Below, one piece after another: positions 1 to 14,364 of a stretch of DNA of 64,000 nt. A program made the position numbers and the translations under genes. Source of the stretch: Cyclaneusma minus (taxonomy: Eukaryota > Ascomycota > Leotiomycetes > Marthamycetales > Marthamycetaceae); the NCBI GenBank assembly GCA_037179335.1, contig JAKZHN010000014.1, positions 558,001 to 622,000 of the forward strand, written 5' to 3'. The notes beneath the pieces were generated by a model that was not told the origin of the DNA, searched no databases, and was given only the letters and a program-made list of their open reading frames with translations. The number at the start of each line of letters is the position of its first letter. Within the stretch, counting starts at the first letter, position 1.

Positions 1-3000
1 TTTTAATAATATATTATTTAATTTTTATTTAATTTTTTAAATAAAATTCGTATAGCATTTATTAAAAGTATTTTAATTTATATTAATAAAAATTTTAAAT
101 AATATTACCGGAATATTATCGTTATTATAAATTGCTTAATTAAAGTTAATTTATAAATAAATATTAAAAAACATAAATTTAATATTATAAAAATTAAATA
201 TCTAGGCTATAAGTTTTTTTTGGCAGTATTTAAATAAATTTAAATAAGATTTAAGCAATATAGAATTGGCAATGCTTTAAAAAAGGCAGATTTTTTTTTG
301 TTTTTTGCAATTTTTATTGGATTTTTATTAAAAGTTATAGCAGATTGGCTAAGCCTTTAATTTAGCTTATTTAAAAAAAAATTAAAAATGGACCAATATT
401 TATTAAAGCGCCGTTTTAGCTTTTAAGGCGGCTTTGCTATTAGTATTTATTTTAGCTATTTTTAATCCCGATTATAAAAATTGGTTTAAAATAAATGCTT
501 TAAATAAAGTAATAGCAGAAGTTTATTTCTAAAAGCATTCTAATAAATGGTATTTAATAGTTTATTTTTTAAAAACCATAAATAAATATCAATTAAATTA
601 CGGTATTTATAATAAAAATATATTGGCTATTATTTAATTATTTTTTTTTAAAAAAATGGTAGTAATTATAAACTATTAGAATGGTTTATAATTATTAAGG
701 CTTGAAACGCCAAGCAAGCCAAATAATAAATAAGTTTTTCAATTATAAATTTTATATTAAATATAAGCTTGGTATAATTAATAAAGCTGATTTTTTTATA
801 TCGGGGATTAAAATATAGCTAATATAAAAGCTTTAAAATTGGTATATTAATATAATATCTTTTTGCTAATAGATTATTTTAGCCTAAAAATTATTAAAGA
901 TGTTTGATTTAAAAATATAATATTATTGGTATTTATTTTAGCAGCCTAAATAAAGCTAATTAATAAGCTATTAATTGCCAATTAAAAAATAAATAATAAA
1001 AACTTTTAAAAATATTACAAAAGAGCAAAATTTATAATTAAAAATCCCAAATTTATTAAATTGGCGCAATAGAGTATATAAAATAGCTTAATATTTAAAA
1101 ATAGGCAATTGGTAATACTTGCTATTGGAATTCTCCGAATAAAGATAATTGCTAAAATTTATAATATTATTTAGATTATTTATTTTAATTAAACTAAAAT
1201 TTATTAGCTATTTAAAAAGCGTTATTAATAGCTTAACTAAATATAAAATATAAATTGATATATCAAAAATTGCAAAGTTTGCATTAAAATAAATATTTTG
1301 AAAAATAAAGCTTTAGAATTTTTTAATCCGCTTTTAATTTTTTAATATTTTTTAGCAATATATAATAATGGATTTCCATTATATATTTAAAAATAAAAAT
1401 GACTATAATATAATTATAATTATAATTTGCAATTAAATAAAAAAGTGTTTTATATATTATAGTATTAAATAATTGATGCTTAAAAAGCCGCAATTCTTTT
1501 TTTATAATTTATAAAATTTATAAAGCTTTAAAAATTATTATTTTGAATTAAAAAACCCAATTTATTTTTGATTTTTAGCAAAACTTTATAAAAATCTCCG
1601 GTATTGCTATTTGTTTTTTTTTAGCTTATTAATCGCAAATTAATAATTGAATTAAAATTAAAATAAACTATAAACTTTAAATAAGTTTTAATTGGGATAT
1701 TTCCAAATTTGCAAATTCTAATTAAGCTTTTAATAAAAAAACTATAGCCAAATAACGCTATATTTACTATTACTAAAAAATAGCTAGAAATGCTATATAA
1801 TTAATATAGTAATTATAAAAATCTAGACTAATAAGCGTTGGTAATTAATTAATTTTAAAAAGAATAATTATATTTATTTGAATATTAAAAACTGGAAGCC
1901 GGTAAAATCCAATTATAAGCTAAGCAATAAAATAGCGAAGCTTTATAAAATTATTTAAAAAACCGCTCTTAAATTGGATTTTTCTTTAGCTATAAATATT
2001 TACCCTATTATATATTTAAGCAAATTTTATTTAGCAAATATAAATTTGCTTTTTGGCTAAAAATTAAATTCGGAATTGTTGGCAATAGTAAATAAAGCTA
2101 TAAAATAGAAAGCTTATAATGTTTTAAATTTTTTAATTTATTATAAAACTTTATAATATAGAATTAATTAAGTATTAATTTACAATTCCGATTTTGAATG
2201 GTATTTATAATCGGATTTTAAATAGGCTTTTGCGAAGTTTAAAGAGTTTTACGATTGCTATTTTAATAAATATGGATTTTTTAACGAGCTTGCAAAATAG
2301 GAAATATAGGATAAAGTAGCTGAATTGAATAATAAAGCTAAAAGTCCGTTTAAAATGGACGGATAATTTGATTATTAAATAGCCCGGTTTTTTTATTAAT
2401 TTTTACGCTTTAATATAATATATTAAATGCGCTATTTATTATAATATAAAGGGTATTAGCAGCTATAGCGCGAAATAGGCCAATTTTCAAAAATAGTATT
2501 AAAAAGGATTTTAATTGGATTTTTATATTTTTTTTGTTTTTATATATATATATATATTTAGGATTTGGCTTAAAACCAAATTGTTTGCTTTAAAATTTAA
2601 AGCAAGCTTTATACGGGGGGGGGGGGGATATTATAATGGCCTTAAACCAAAGCGCCTTTTACTGCTAGCTAGTCGAAAAAGCCCTAGCGTGGTTTATACG
2701 CTATATAATTAATATAGGCTATTTTTAAAAAGCGCGTATTGTTTTCGGCTTTATATATATATTGTGTTTTTTTGTTATAAAATTTAAAAATAAAAATTTA
2801 TATATTTTAAATTCGCATTTGTGTTTCTTTTATATAAAAAAAGCTTTTATATATTTATTATATTTGCTAGAGTTTTTTAAATAAATTAAAATATTATTAA
2901 AAAAACTATTATAATAACGTTTAGGAATCTTTTAAATATTATATTTATATAGATTTGAAATATAATTAACGCGTTCGCCAATTTAAATAGTATTATTAAA

Positions 3001-6000
3001 TATTTAAAATGGCTATATTTTATACGAAATGCTATTTTCTATTTTTCTTTTATATACGGATTTTATAATATGCATTTTTAAAATTCAATTTAATAAAAAT
3101 TTTGGCTTTTTTCAATTTAATTAGGGATTTATTAATTAAAGAAAATAGGCAGCGATTTTTAATAATATTATTATTTAATTTTTTATAATTAATATATAGG
3201 CGCAAATTATTGTTTTTTTTTAGATATAAATAATATAAAAGCTTTTATTAGGCTTTTTAATTTTCGAATTTAGCGTTTTGCTAATGCATTATTAAAATAT
3301 TTTTCAATATAATTAATTGTCTTTTAAATAATTTATAAATAAATTGGTAAAATAAATTTGCTTTGGTTTTTATAATATAATTTTAATTAAAATATACAAA
3401 TAATATGCTAGTTTTTGCTATATTAAAAATATTATTAAAATAATTTAGTTTGTTTGGTTTTTTATATTTTGATTTTTTGCTTTAACTTTAATTTTAATTT
3501 TGCTATATATCTTTTGCGAGTATTTTTGATATTTAGCAATTTACATTTTTGGGAATATATTAGAATTTAATTTTATTTTGCTAAAACTTTAAAATTTTAT
3601 TTAATATACGCGTAATAGGGTTTTTATTTGCATTTGCGGGATTTTTTATAAAAAACAGTTTTTTATTTTTGCTAAATGCTATTTTATATAATTTAATATT
3701 AATTTTTATTTTTTATATATAAGATATTTTATATATAATAATTTTTTATTTATTATATTTAAAATATAAATTATTATATTTAGCTCTTTTAATTTATTTA
3801 ATTTATTTTAAATAATAATTTTATATTTAATTTGGCATTTGTAAATTATAATATTAATTGCCTGCTTATTTAAACCAAGGCATATTTAAAAGTAAATTAT
3901 ATAAATATGCAAATATCTTATATATTTTAATGCTTTGGGTTTTTATATTATTTTTATTATTAGAAATTTTAACAAAAGTTTTATAATATTATTTAATTTT
4001 AGTTTTAATTTTATTAAAAAGGCGAATTTATAAATATTGCATATATATATTAATTTGGTTTTGATTTTTTGCAAATATTAATAATATAAAATTTCTATTT
4101 AATTTATGATTAATAAAAACAAAAGCGGAAATTATATTTTAAATATTAATTGCAATTAAGCAATTCATTATTATATGCCTTTAGTTTAGAAAAGAAATAT
4201 TAAATTGGGCAATTATTAGCAAATTTCTTTTTTTAAATTACTGTATTTATATTTATAATTTATAAAATTAAAAGTTTTATTTGCAGCTTTTGCAATTTTT
4301 TTTATTTTTTTTAATTATAATTATTATAGCTTTGGCTATAATTAAAGCTATTTTTATATAATTGGCCTTTTTTTCTTTACGGCCGCTAAAATTATTGTTA
4401 TTTAAAATATACGCTTTATTGCCGAATTATTTGCATTTGCAAGCTTTGTATTTTTTTTTAATAAATCCAATTAAATAAAGTATAATTATTAATATTATAA
4501 TTAAAATATAAAAAAAACGGTATTATTTTGGCCGTATTATTAGCTTTTATTTTAATAATAGCCGTTTTTTTGCTTTTGCAATTGAAATTTATATTAAATT
4601 GCTGTATTATTATTTAAAATATTATATAGATTTTATAGTTTATTTTAATTATTATAATGCTTTTTTAAATTATTTATATTAAATATGTTTTAAATTTTAA
4701 ATTTTAAATTAGATTTATTTTTGCATTCAAATTTTTAATTATATTAAATATATATTTTATATTAATTTATAATTAATTGCTTTATGAAAAAATAAAATTC
4801 TATTTAATATTATTATCAAATTTAAAAATAAATTAATTATTAAAAAATATAAGGAATATATTTTTTACATAAAAAATCAAAGTTTTTATTTCGCAATAGA
4901 ATTTTTAATTGTTTTTTAAGCTTTTTTAGCAAATTAATTTATTATATATAATATGCATTACTATTTCATATTTATTGTATTTAATATTAGGTTTTTAATT
5001 CTTTTTATAATCTTTTTTTTATAATTTATAATTTATTTAATAAACCTATTATATAATATATGCGCAGTTTTTAAGCGCGATTAAAACGCAATAAATATAA
5101 ATTGTATTACTTTTCAAAAATTAAAATTAAAATTGCATATTAAAATAATTTTGCAAATAATTAAATTATTTATAATATAGTTTAATATTTGATATATAAG
5201 GATTTTTGGATATACGAGATTTTTTAATAATTAATTATTTATTATTGGAATTTAACTTAAATAAATTGCATTTGCGAATAAGAATTGCAATTTTGGCTTA
5301 CAATTTTGCAAATTCTTTTTAATGCTTAATTTTTAAATAATTTGCTAAATAGCTTTTAAATTATTAAGATTTAAATTGGCTTAATTCTAAATTGGATTAA
5401 AAATAAACGCTTAATTGGTTTTAATTTTATACAGTATAATTATATTTTTAATTAAAACGCTTTAATTTTAATTTTATTTAAACTAATTTATATTAATAGG
5501 CTAATTTATATTAATAAATTGGCTATTTAGCTAAAAAAACGCTATTAAATGGTTTTTGATTTTAAATAAAAAGGGTGCTAAATTGCTTTTAATTGCCAAT
5601 ATTAATAGCATTTTTATTAATATTATGAATAATAGCATTATTATTCGCATTATTATTTAATACGGCTTTTTAATTTAGCGCAAAAATTCTACTAATGGTA
5701 TTATTAAAATTAAATTGCTTTAAAATAAAATAAAGCTGGTTTTTTTTAATAAAATTTAATATATTATAATTAGCGTCGAATTTGCGATTATTTAATTAAA
5801 TAATTATTATTTTGCCAAATTATTATTTTTTAAAATAAAAGCAGCTATTGTATTATAATAATTAAAAATAAATAAATAAATAAAAATGCATTATATATAT
5901 TTTTTAGTTATAAAAAATAGCCGCTCCTTTTTTTAAATAAAAATAGCAGCGTTTAAATATTATATACTAGAAGTATTATTTAGCTTTTTTAATAAGCAAC

Positions 6001-9000
6001 GCTTATTTTCTGCGCATTTTTAGCGTATATACTTTGTAAAATGCCCGCAGGGCGCCTTTCTCGGCCCCGTGTAACAATTTTTTAATTTTTTAATATAAGT
6101 TTTAATGCTTTTTTTAGCTATTTCGTTTCATTTAAAAATATAGGTGCTACTAATTTTTGTACTTTAATTAGTTTTGGCTATATAAGCCTTAAATTTATTA
6201 ATACTATATTTAATGCTATTATTTAATTTTTAAATAGCAATTTTATAGCCAAATTAAATTTTAATATAAACGAAATATTAAATTATAGTATTTTAAATTT
6301 TAAATTTAATAGCAAAGCAATATTATTTATAAAAACGGGTTAAATTATTGGTAAAAATAACTCTGTATTTTTTAAAAAGTTTAAGAATTTTAATTTTAAA
6401 TAAATTAATATAAATTTTAAAAATTGTTATAAAGCTTTATTAAGGCTTTTTTTGAAAATAATTTATTGGCTTTTACCCAGTTTATAAGGTATATAGTTGT
6501 TTTTAAATTATTTTTGAAATTGCTTTTAATATTAATTTTCTAAATAATAATTTAAATTTTATCAATTTTATTATAAAAAATATAGCCTAATCTTTTATAT
6601 TAAAGCTTGATATTTTTAAACTTTGCTTAAGTTTTAAAAATACCATATAAGGCTTTGAATTTTAAAGCGCCTATAAGCTAAATTTTATAATTGATAATTT
6701 ATAAAGCTTTAAAATCGTTTGCTAAATTGCGGATAAAATTCTTTTTATTATTGAAATAATAATAGGGCTTAATTGCCTTTATAAAAAATAAATTAAAGGG
6801 ATTATTAGTTAAATAAATACAGTTGTTTTTAAAAAAAACAAAACTGCTATTAAAGAAATAGACAATTAAATAAATATTATTATAATAAATAGCTATAATA
6901 AATCCGTTGGCAATTTTATAAATTCTGTGAATTTCTATAGTTTTTTAAATAATAAATAGCTTTTTATAAATACAAATATAGTAATTTGCTTTAAAATTTG
7001 CAATTTAAAAAGTTGAAAAACATTCAGTATTAAAAAAAGCATAAACGCTATTATTCTTTATAAAATAATAATTTTAAAAAGCAAATAATTAATGCTTTTT
7101 AAAGGGTATAAAGCAATTGCGCTTTTTATTAAATTTAATTGGATTATTCCAAATATTATTAGGGACTTGATTAAAATATTTAATTTAATATAATTTATTT
7201 TGGTATTTTAAATTATATGCGTTGCAAATAAAATCAAAATCTCAATTGCGTTTTTCTTTTTATATATTTCTTTTATAATATTTAAATTAATTTCCGCTAT
7301 TTCTTTTAAAAAAATTATTATTTCCAATTCTATCCTTTTAAATCCTATTACGCTGCTAAAATTCTAGCTTATAATTATTATAATTAGATTTAAAATCTTA
7401 TTTTTTGGCATTTTATAAATATTGGTTAAATTAAGCTTATTTTTATTTTTAATTATTTATATATTAGCGGAAATTTAATTTACCCAAATAAAATAAAATA
7501 ATTAAAGCTTGGCTAAAAAATTTATAATAATAAATTGGTTGCTAAAATTAATTTTTAAATTTTTAAAAATGGTATAAATGATTTTAAAGGCAATAATAAA
7601 ATAATTTATATTATTAAAATTTTAAAGCTTAATTTTAAATAGGCACAAAATAGCGGAAATTTAAAATGCAAAACCCTTTTTTTTATAATGCATGCGAAAA
7701 ATATTTTATTAAATAGCAAATTTATTAATTCCAAAAACTCCATTATATTTTCAATTATTTAACGGTATTTTTGAAATGTTTTATTATTTGTTTATTTATT
7801 AGTTTTAAGCAATTTGTTAATTAATTTAATTTATAATAGTTGGATTAGCGCTAGAGTAAAAAGAGCAATTGTGTTTAATTATAAATTTTTAATAATTTTG
7901 GAATTTAAATATTGTTTTTGGCAATATTATATATATATAATTTAAGATTTTTATAGCGGTAATTTGGTTTATATTTTATTTTTATTGGGTAAAGGGATTG
8001 ATTTTATTTGAAAATCCTGGTTTATATTTAATGCAAAAATAATATTTGCTAAGGACTTTTTATTATTATATTTATTAAATATTAAAAGCTTTCAAAATTA
8101 TAAATTATCCCAAAATTTTATAATTGTTACTTATTTAATTCTTTTAAAAAACTTTTAATAAATAAATTCTTTAATATATAGAAAATAAAACAATAGCTAA
8201 TAGTTTTCTATTATAGATTTTATAATTTATTTAATATTTATTTATAATTAAAAAAAATTGAATATTAAAATTTATTAAAATATTTTTGTAAAAGTACTCC
8301 TTTAATAACCTTATTTAGTATATTAATTTCTAGCTTATATTTATAGCTAAAAATATAATTAGCAAAAACTAGCATTAATAATAAGGCTTTTTTAAAAATT
8401 TTAAATGCTTTTTAATATTTGTTTATTTATTTTCAAATATAATTTTTATAAATTGAACGATTTAAAAAATATACCAATTAACTATAATTTTTAATAAAAA
8501 TCTGATAAAAATTACAAAATTTTAAAAATAATTGGATTTTTTTAATTTATTTCTTTTTTAATTGCTGCCGATTTTTAATAATTTGTTTTTTGAATTAATA
8601 GGAATTTTATTTAACAAAATACTATAATTTAAATGTTTAATTTCTATTATAAAAATTCGTATTTTTTAATATTAATTTGCAATTCTATAATTTTAAATCA
8701 ATATAATATTTTTAAAACGTTTTTTTATATTAAATAAAACTTATATTATAAATAAGAATATTAATAATAAAAGCTATGCAAATTTTATTTAATAAATTAA
8801 ATAATTTATTATTAATATATTGCTAAAAAATAGCCGGTTTATTAATTAATTTAAATAGCAGTATTTTATATTAATAAATCCTATATTTAATATAAAAGAT
8901 TATATATTTTTAATTGGCAGCATTTATAAGGATCTAATAAAAGAATTATTAAATATTAATTTTAATGAAATAATTAGCTTTGCTAAATTTGGATTTGTTT

Positions 9001-11929
9001 TTAAAAATAGGCATAAATAATAATTCTTTTTAATAATTTCGTTAAATTTCCGAAAATTTACATAAAAGGGTAATTTTTTTTAGAGTTTTTAATAAAACAT
9101 ATTAGTGCGGCAAATAGTAAAAATATTAATTTAATAAATCCTTTGGCTAAATTGTTTTATAAATATTTTTAAACGAATTTAACTTGGCTTTTTAATATAA
9201 TATAAGAGGGAAAATAAAATAATTTGCTTTTTGGCTTTTTTAATTCGATTTTTATATTATACGGTTTTTAATTTAATAGTCGGTTTAAAATTTGCTTGGA
9301 AAATATATATATTGCTTTATTCAGCTTCAAAAAAAAGCCTTTTTTAAAATAGCATATTATTATTAATTTTAGGCCTTTTTAGCAATTTTTTAGCTTTTAA
9401 TCTTTTATTGATTTTATATAAAAAATAAATAAAAGCAATAATATTGTTTTCTTTTTAAATTATTTAAATTCTATTATATATTATTTATAAAAATTATATA
9501 TATATTTAAAACAAGGGTGTTTTTAAAATTAATTTTTGCCCGTTTTTTAGCGCTAAAATTCTATTTAAAAAAAAAAGCAATATATAGGCCAATTTTTAAT
9601 TTATTTTTTAGAAACTTTTATAAATTGCAATTTAATATATAAAAGCAGTCTTTAAAATTTATTATATTATAATATATTATATTATAGCGGTTAGCGCATT
9701 TTATATTATAATAATTGGTTTATTTAATATACTATATTAGGGCGCTTTTATTTTGCTGGGCCGCCTTAATTTTTTATTTAGTTTTTTTTAAGCTTTTAAG
9801 CTTAAAAAAGCTTTTAATTTTGGAAATTAGCGGCTGTAAATTGCTTTATTTTTAAAATGCGCTGGTTAATATAAATAATAATAATAAAGATTTAGCAATA
9901 TTTGAATTTACTTTTATTATTTAAAGCCGAATAAAAATTCGTGCAATTTAAAATTAATAATTAAATAAAAATTATATAAAAATTTGCAATTATTAAATAT
10001 CAAATTAAGAAAACTTATAATATAAAAAATCCTTTATTGCTATTATAATCCCAAATATAAATAGCGTTATTTAAAAATTAAATAAAATGTGTAAAAATAA
10101 TTAATTATTTAACTATATTAATATTTATAAAATATAGTATTTAAATTTCGCTATTAATAAAAATATTAAATTAAATTGAAAATTTGAGATTTTCTAATAT
10201 ATGTAAAATTATAAATCTTTTGCCGCTAATAATATTATTAAAATTTATAAATATAAAATTTATAAAAAGTTTAACAATAAAATTTAAAAAAAAGACTTTT
10301 TTTAAATAATATTATTTTCCAATTTGGAATTAAATACACTTTTTTTCGGCTTATTTAAATTTAGGTTATTTTTTTTATTTTTTTTATTTTTATAAAAGTT
10401 TTATTATTAAAATAATTTTATTTTATATAGCCAATTTAATAATATTTGAAATAGGCCTTTTTAAAGCGATTTTTATTTTTTTATTTTTTTAATGCTGGAT
10501 TTTCGCGGGCTTTTACGTTTTTGGCGCGCTTAGTAATTTCTGCTATTATTGCTGCTATTAAAATTGCTTTCGCTATTAGCGTTATTATTGCTATTATTAT
10601 TGCTATTTTTTTATCCGTATTTATTATTGCTATAGCCGAGTTTTTAATTATTTAAAAAGCGCTAAATTTTATTTTTAATAGCAATATTTTAAATTGTATT
10701 ATAATATAAAATGCATGCTTTTTTGAAAAATTAACAAAAATAAATTATAAAAGCAACGGCGGCTATTAAATTAAATAAAAAACAATTAATTAAATTAATT
10801 AAAATATTAAAATTAAATATGCGTTTTAATTAAATATTCCGATACAAATTAAAATAAAAAGCTTTAATTTTTTTTATTATACAATTAATATAATAATAAC
10901 AAATATTAGATTTTTTAATTAGCAAATTAAAACTAGCTTAAAAAAAGAATTTTCCGCGCTGAAAAAATATTTTGGCTTTTTTTTAATATAATTAATAATA
11001 TAAATAAATTTGAATTAAAAATTGGGAAAATAATTATAATTAATAGCAAATCCGTTTTTAATAGCAATATATTAAATTTAAAATTTAAAATTAGAATTTT
11101 TATTTAATTTATTAAAATTAGGGACTTTTTTAAAGCGATAAAAAAGGCGGTATAAAGCAAATTTTATAAAAATTAAACAAATTTATTATTATAAAATATA
11201 TTAATATCATTGCTAATATTATTTATAGCAAAATTAAAAATATTGCTATTAAAAAATCTGCTAGCGCTAATGCTAATATTGGATTTGTTATTGGATTTAA
11301 AAATAGCTTTGCTAAAATTTATATTTGGCATTTGCATTTAATTGCTAAAAACTAAAAGTCGAAAAAAAAGCAAAATTAATAAGGCTTTTAATGCTAAATA
11401 TTAATTATCTTCCGGAGATTTATAAATATATTATTAAAAGCTTTTTTTTTCAATTGCTTAATTAAAATTTTTAATTTTTAATAAATAATAAAGGGCTTAT
11501 TATTATTATTTGATTTATTATTATTGCAAGCAAAGCATCCTTTTAAGCGCGAATATTAAAATTTTTATTTTAAAATAAGGAATTTCTTTTGTTTTCAAAA
11601 TCAGGCTAATTATTAGAAAAAAAATTGGAATATATTTTTTAAAAACGGATATATTATTATTGCTGTTTTTAATGGTTTTAATTTTTAAATATTGCTATTT
11701 TTAAATTTGAAAGGCTTTGAAATAATTAAAAGCTTTTTATTTTTATAATTTTTATTTAGGAATATTTTTAAAACAGATTTTACGCGAGTTTTAAAAATAA
11801 GGAATACGTAAGCCGGACTTTTATTGTAAATTGAAAAAAAAGAAATGGGACTTGATATTGCGAATTTATATAATCGGGCTTAGGGATTAATTGCACGTTA
11901 ATAAAATTAATAAAATTTGAAATATTAAA
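1..11929. repeat. AT-rich RIP-degraded repeat block
   Basis: By eye this stretch is only about one fifth G+C, has stop codons in every frame every few dozen bases, and contains no credible gene. The longest open frames are low-complexity Phe/Ile/Tyr/Lys strings expected by chance in AT-rich DNA. Such blocks in filamentous ascomycetes are transposons mutated by RIP, mainly CpA to TpA on both strands. I could not identify the element types. Small islands of higher G+C survive near 2600-2710 and 6039-6078. The block probably holds several nested elements, since 12 kb exceeds most single fungal transposons. Confidence 0.85.
2615..2627 (+). repeat. G13 homopolymer tract
   Basis: An uninterrupted run of 13 G sits in very AT-rich sequence. 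Runs of G contain neither CpA nor TpG, so RIP cannot act inside them, which may explain survival. It could be the polypurine tract of a degraded retroelement, by analogy with the C12 run beside the LTR at 12322, but I could not find an LTR next to this one. Confidence 0.8.
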
Positions 11930-12322
11930 TATCACGATCCAGTGCCTTGCAATAAAATTAATTGGAAAATTTGAAATTTAATTCTAAATTGAAAAGCCTA
12001 ATTTTAATGGATAAAGGCCTGCTATTTATACTAATTCCTCCAGCTTTTATGCCCCAATATTTTGTCCGCGCTTATGGTTTTTAAAATATTAAGCTTGTAT
12101 AAAATATTGCTTTATTATAATAATAGTGGCTATTACTTTGGCAATATTATAATGTATTTTTAATACGTATAATTTTTAAAATATTAAGCTTATATAAAAT
12201 ATTGCTTACTATAATAATAATAACCATTGCTTTAGCAATATTATAATTTATTTTTAATATATATAATAACCTATTAATTAAGCTTTAATTTATTAATATA
12301 AACAAATTTTTAAATTATTATA
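11930..12322 (-). repeat. LTR, left copy (3' LTR of the minus-strand element)
   Basis: Aligned by eye with 19021-19447. At the outer edge this copy reads TATCACGATCCAGTGCC where the other reads TATTACAATTTAATACC; every difference there is C-to-T or G-to-A, the RIP signature. This copy lacks about 35 bases present in the right copy near 19370-19405. It carries an internal tandem duplication of about 95 bp (12078-12172 and 12173-12267). Confidence 0.8.
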
Positions 12323-12325
12323 TTA

Positions 12326-12337
12326 CCCCCCCCCCCC
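12326..12337 (-). other. Putative polypurine tract (G12 on the minus strand)
   Basis: Twelve C on the plus strand, three bases inside the left LTR, preceded on the minus strand by AAAA. A polypurine tract primes plus-strand DNA synthesis and always lies immediately upstream of the 3' LTR, so its position sets the element's orientation. Confidence 0.55.
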
Positions 12338-14306
12338 TTTTATATAGCAAAAAAAAAGAAAAATTTATCGGTTTTGGTCGGATTTTTTCGGCTTTTCCAA
12401 ACCAGCGCTTTTGCGAATTTCGGGTTTTTTGGCCCTTGGCAATTGCAATTTTTTTTAATTAGCTTTTCCCCGTATATTATATATGTTAAACTAAATTCTA
12501 ATCCCTTTTTTTTAGAATTTTAATATATATTATTTATAATTTTATTTTAAAATATATCCGGCAATATTAAATTTAAAATAATTACTTAAAAATCCATTTT
12601 TCCATATTTTTTAAATTACCAGCTCCATTTATTTTCGCTATATTTATTGCAGCTATATTGTATAATTTTATACTAATTATAATAATATTATAACGGCCTA
12701 ATTTCCATTATTTTTTATTAATTTGTTATTTTTATTAGCCTATATTAATTATATTATTTTTTAAATGCTTTATAATATATTTTTGCATTTTAATAGGCCT
12801 TTAATTTTTATTTTATATAATTATTAAATTGGTTTTATTGTTTTTAACCTTTGCGGCAATACTTTTAAGGCATTTATTTAAATATTAAAATAATATTAAA
12901 TTTTTAATTTTTAGCCTGGCCAATTAATTAAAATTTATATGCACAATTTTTAAAATTATTAAAAATTTGATAATACGCATTTTAATTAATAAAATTATAT
13001 AAATAATTTTTATTTTCCCTATTAACTTTTTTTAATTAATAATCTTTTTATTGCTTTTTATAATTTTCGATTTATTTAAAAATATAATAATTATAGCTAT
13101 ATTAAATATAAAATAGGCCTTTATTTTTAATATTGAATAATTATAAACTTTCGGCCTTTTTTAGCCTATTTTGTTAATTTATATTAATTTTAATTAAGGC
13201 GTTAATTATTTTTATTAATTTTATAGCTATTGCAATTTTTAGCCTATATAATTTTTGCCTTTTAATAATAATAATGATAATAATAATGCTTTTAAAAAAA
13301 ACTTATTATTAAAAAGCCTAATTGTATAGGCCTTGCTTTTTAAATAATTAAAAACGCCTTTTATATTTTTATTATTTATAATAATTAAAAAATAAAATAT
13401 GATAAAACTTTTAATTTTGGCAAATTTAGTAAATTTGGTATTAATAATTTTAGCTTAGTTAATTTCATTTATATAATATATAAAATTTAAAATTTAATTA
13501 TTTTAACATATAATTAAAATTAGGCTTAATATAATTGTTTATAATTTTTAATAAAATAACAATTTATATATAATTTATATATATATATATTATTTTCTTA
13601 TATAATTGTTTTTTGCTTTAAACTTATAAATTATTTTAAATAATTATAAAATTTATATAAGCGCCTTAATATAATAATAATTTAAATAATATTAAATATT
13701 TTTTAATACAATTAAAAATTGCGGATTTAATTTTGGCTATAAATTAAAATTAGGTTTTTTAATACAAATTTAAATTTATTATTTATATAATTTGGTTCAA
13801 ATAATAATTAATAATTAATAATTTATATATATAAAAACTTAAATAGCGCCTTTGTAAATTATTTTAATCTTAATATATTTAAGCTATTAAACTAAAAATA
13901 ATATATTTTTTTTATTTTTTTTAAAAAAAATTAAAATTTTATAAAAAAAGGCAAATTAAAAATTATAACATTTTTTTTTTATTATTATATTAAAGCGTAT
14001 TAAATATATTAATTTTATAAGGTTAATTAAAAGCCAATAATAAATCAAAATAAATATAAATTCTTTTATAGCTTTTAATTTTATAATTTTTAAAAATTAA
14101 AAATTATATGCTTTTTCCGCTTTTTTAATAATGGTAATTATATACGCTTCTTTTTAAAATAAAAAAATTTAAGGCTATAATATTTTTAAAGGCCTAATTT
14201 GATTTTTAAATAATTTTATTATATTTTATTTTATTTTATTTTATATTTTATTCTATATTTTATTTAATTTATATTATTTATTTAGCTATAATATAATATA
14301 ATATAA

Positions 14307-14310
<4 letters not shown>

Positions 14311-14364
<54 letters not shown>
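14311..14364. repeat. (ATT)18 microsatellite
   Basis: Eighteen uninterrupted ATT units inside the degraded retrotransposon, preceded by imperfect ATTTT and ATATA repeats from about 14220. A simple-sequence repeat with no sign of function. Confidence 0.9.

Noticed and set aside
2515..2712. 65-codon open frame in the AT-rich block
   Set aside because: Low-complexity Phe/Tyr/Ile/Lys composition; it runs through the G13 homopolymer, so it is a chance frame.
12010..12310. Possible CRISPR-like or satellite array in the AT-rich block
   Set aside because: The repetition is two 95-bp units within an LTR, and the organism is a eukaryote.
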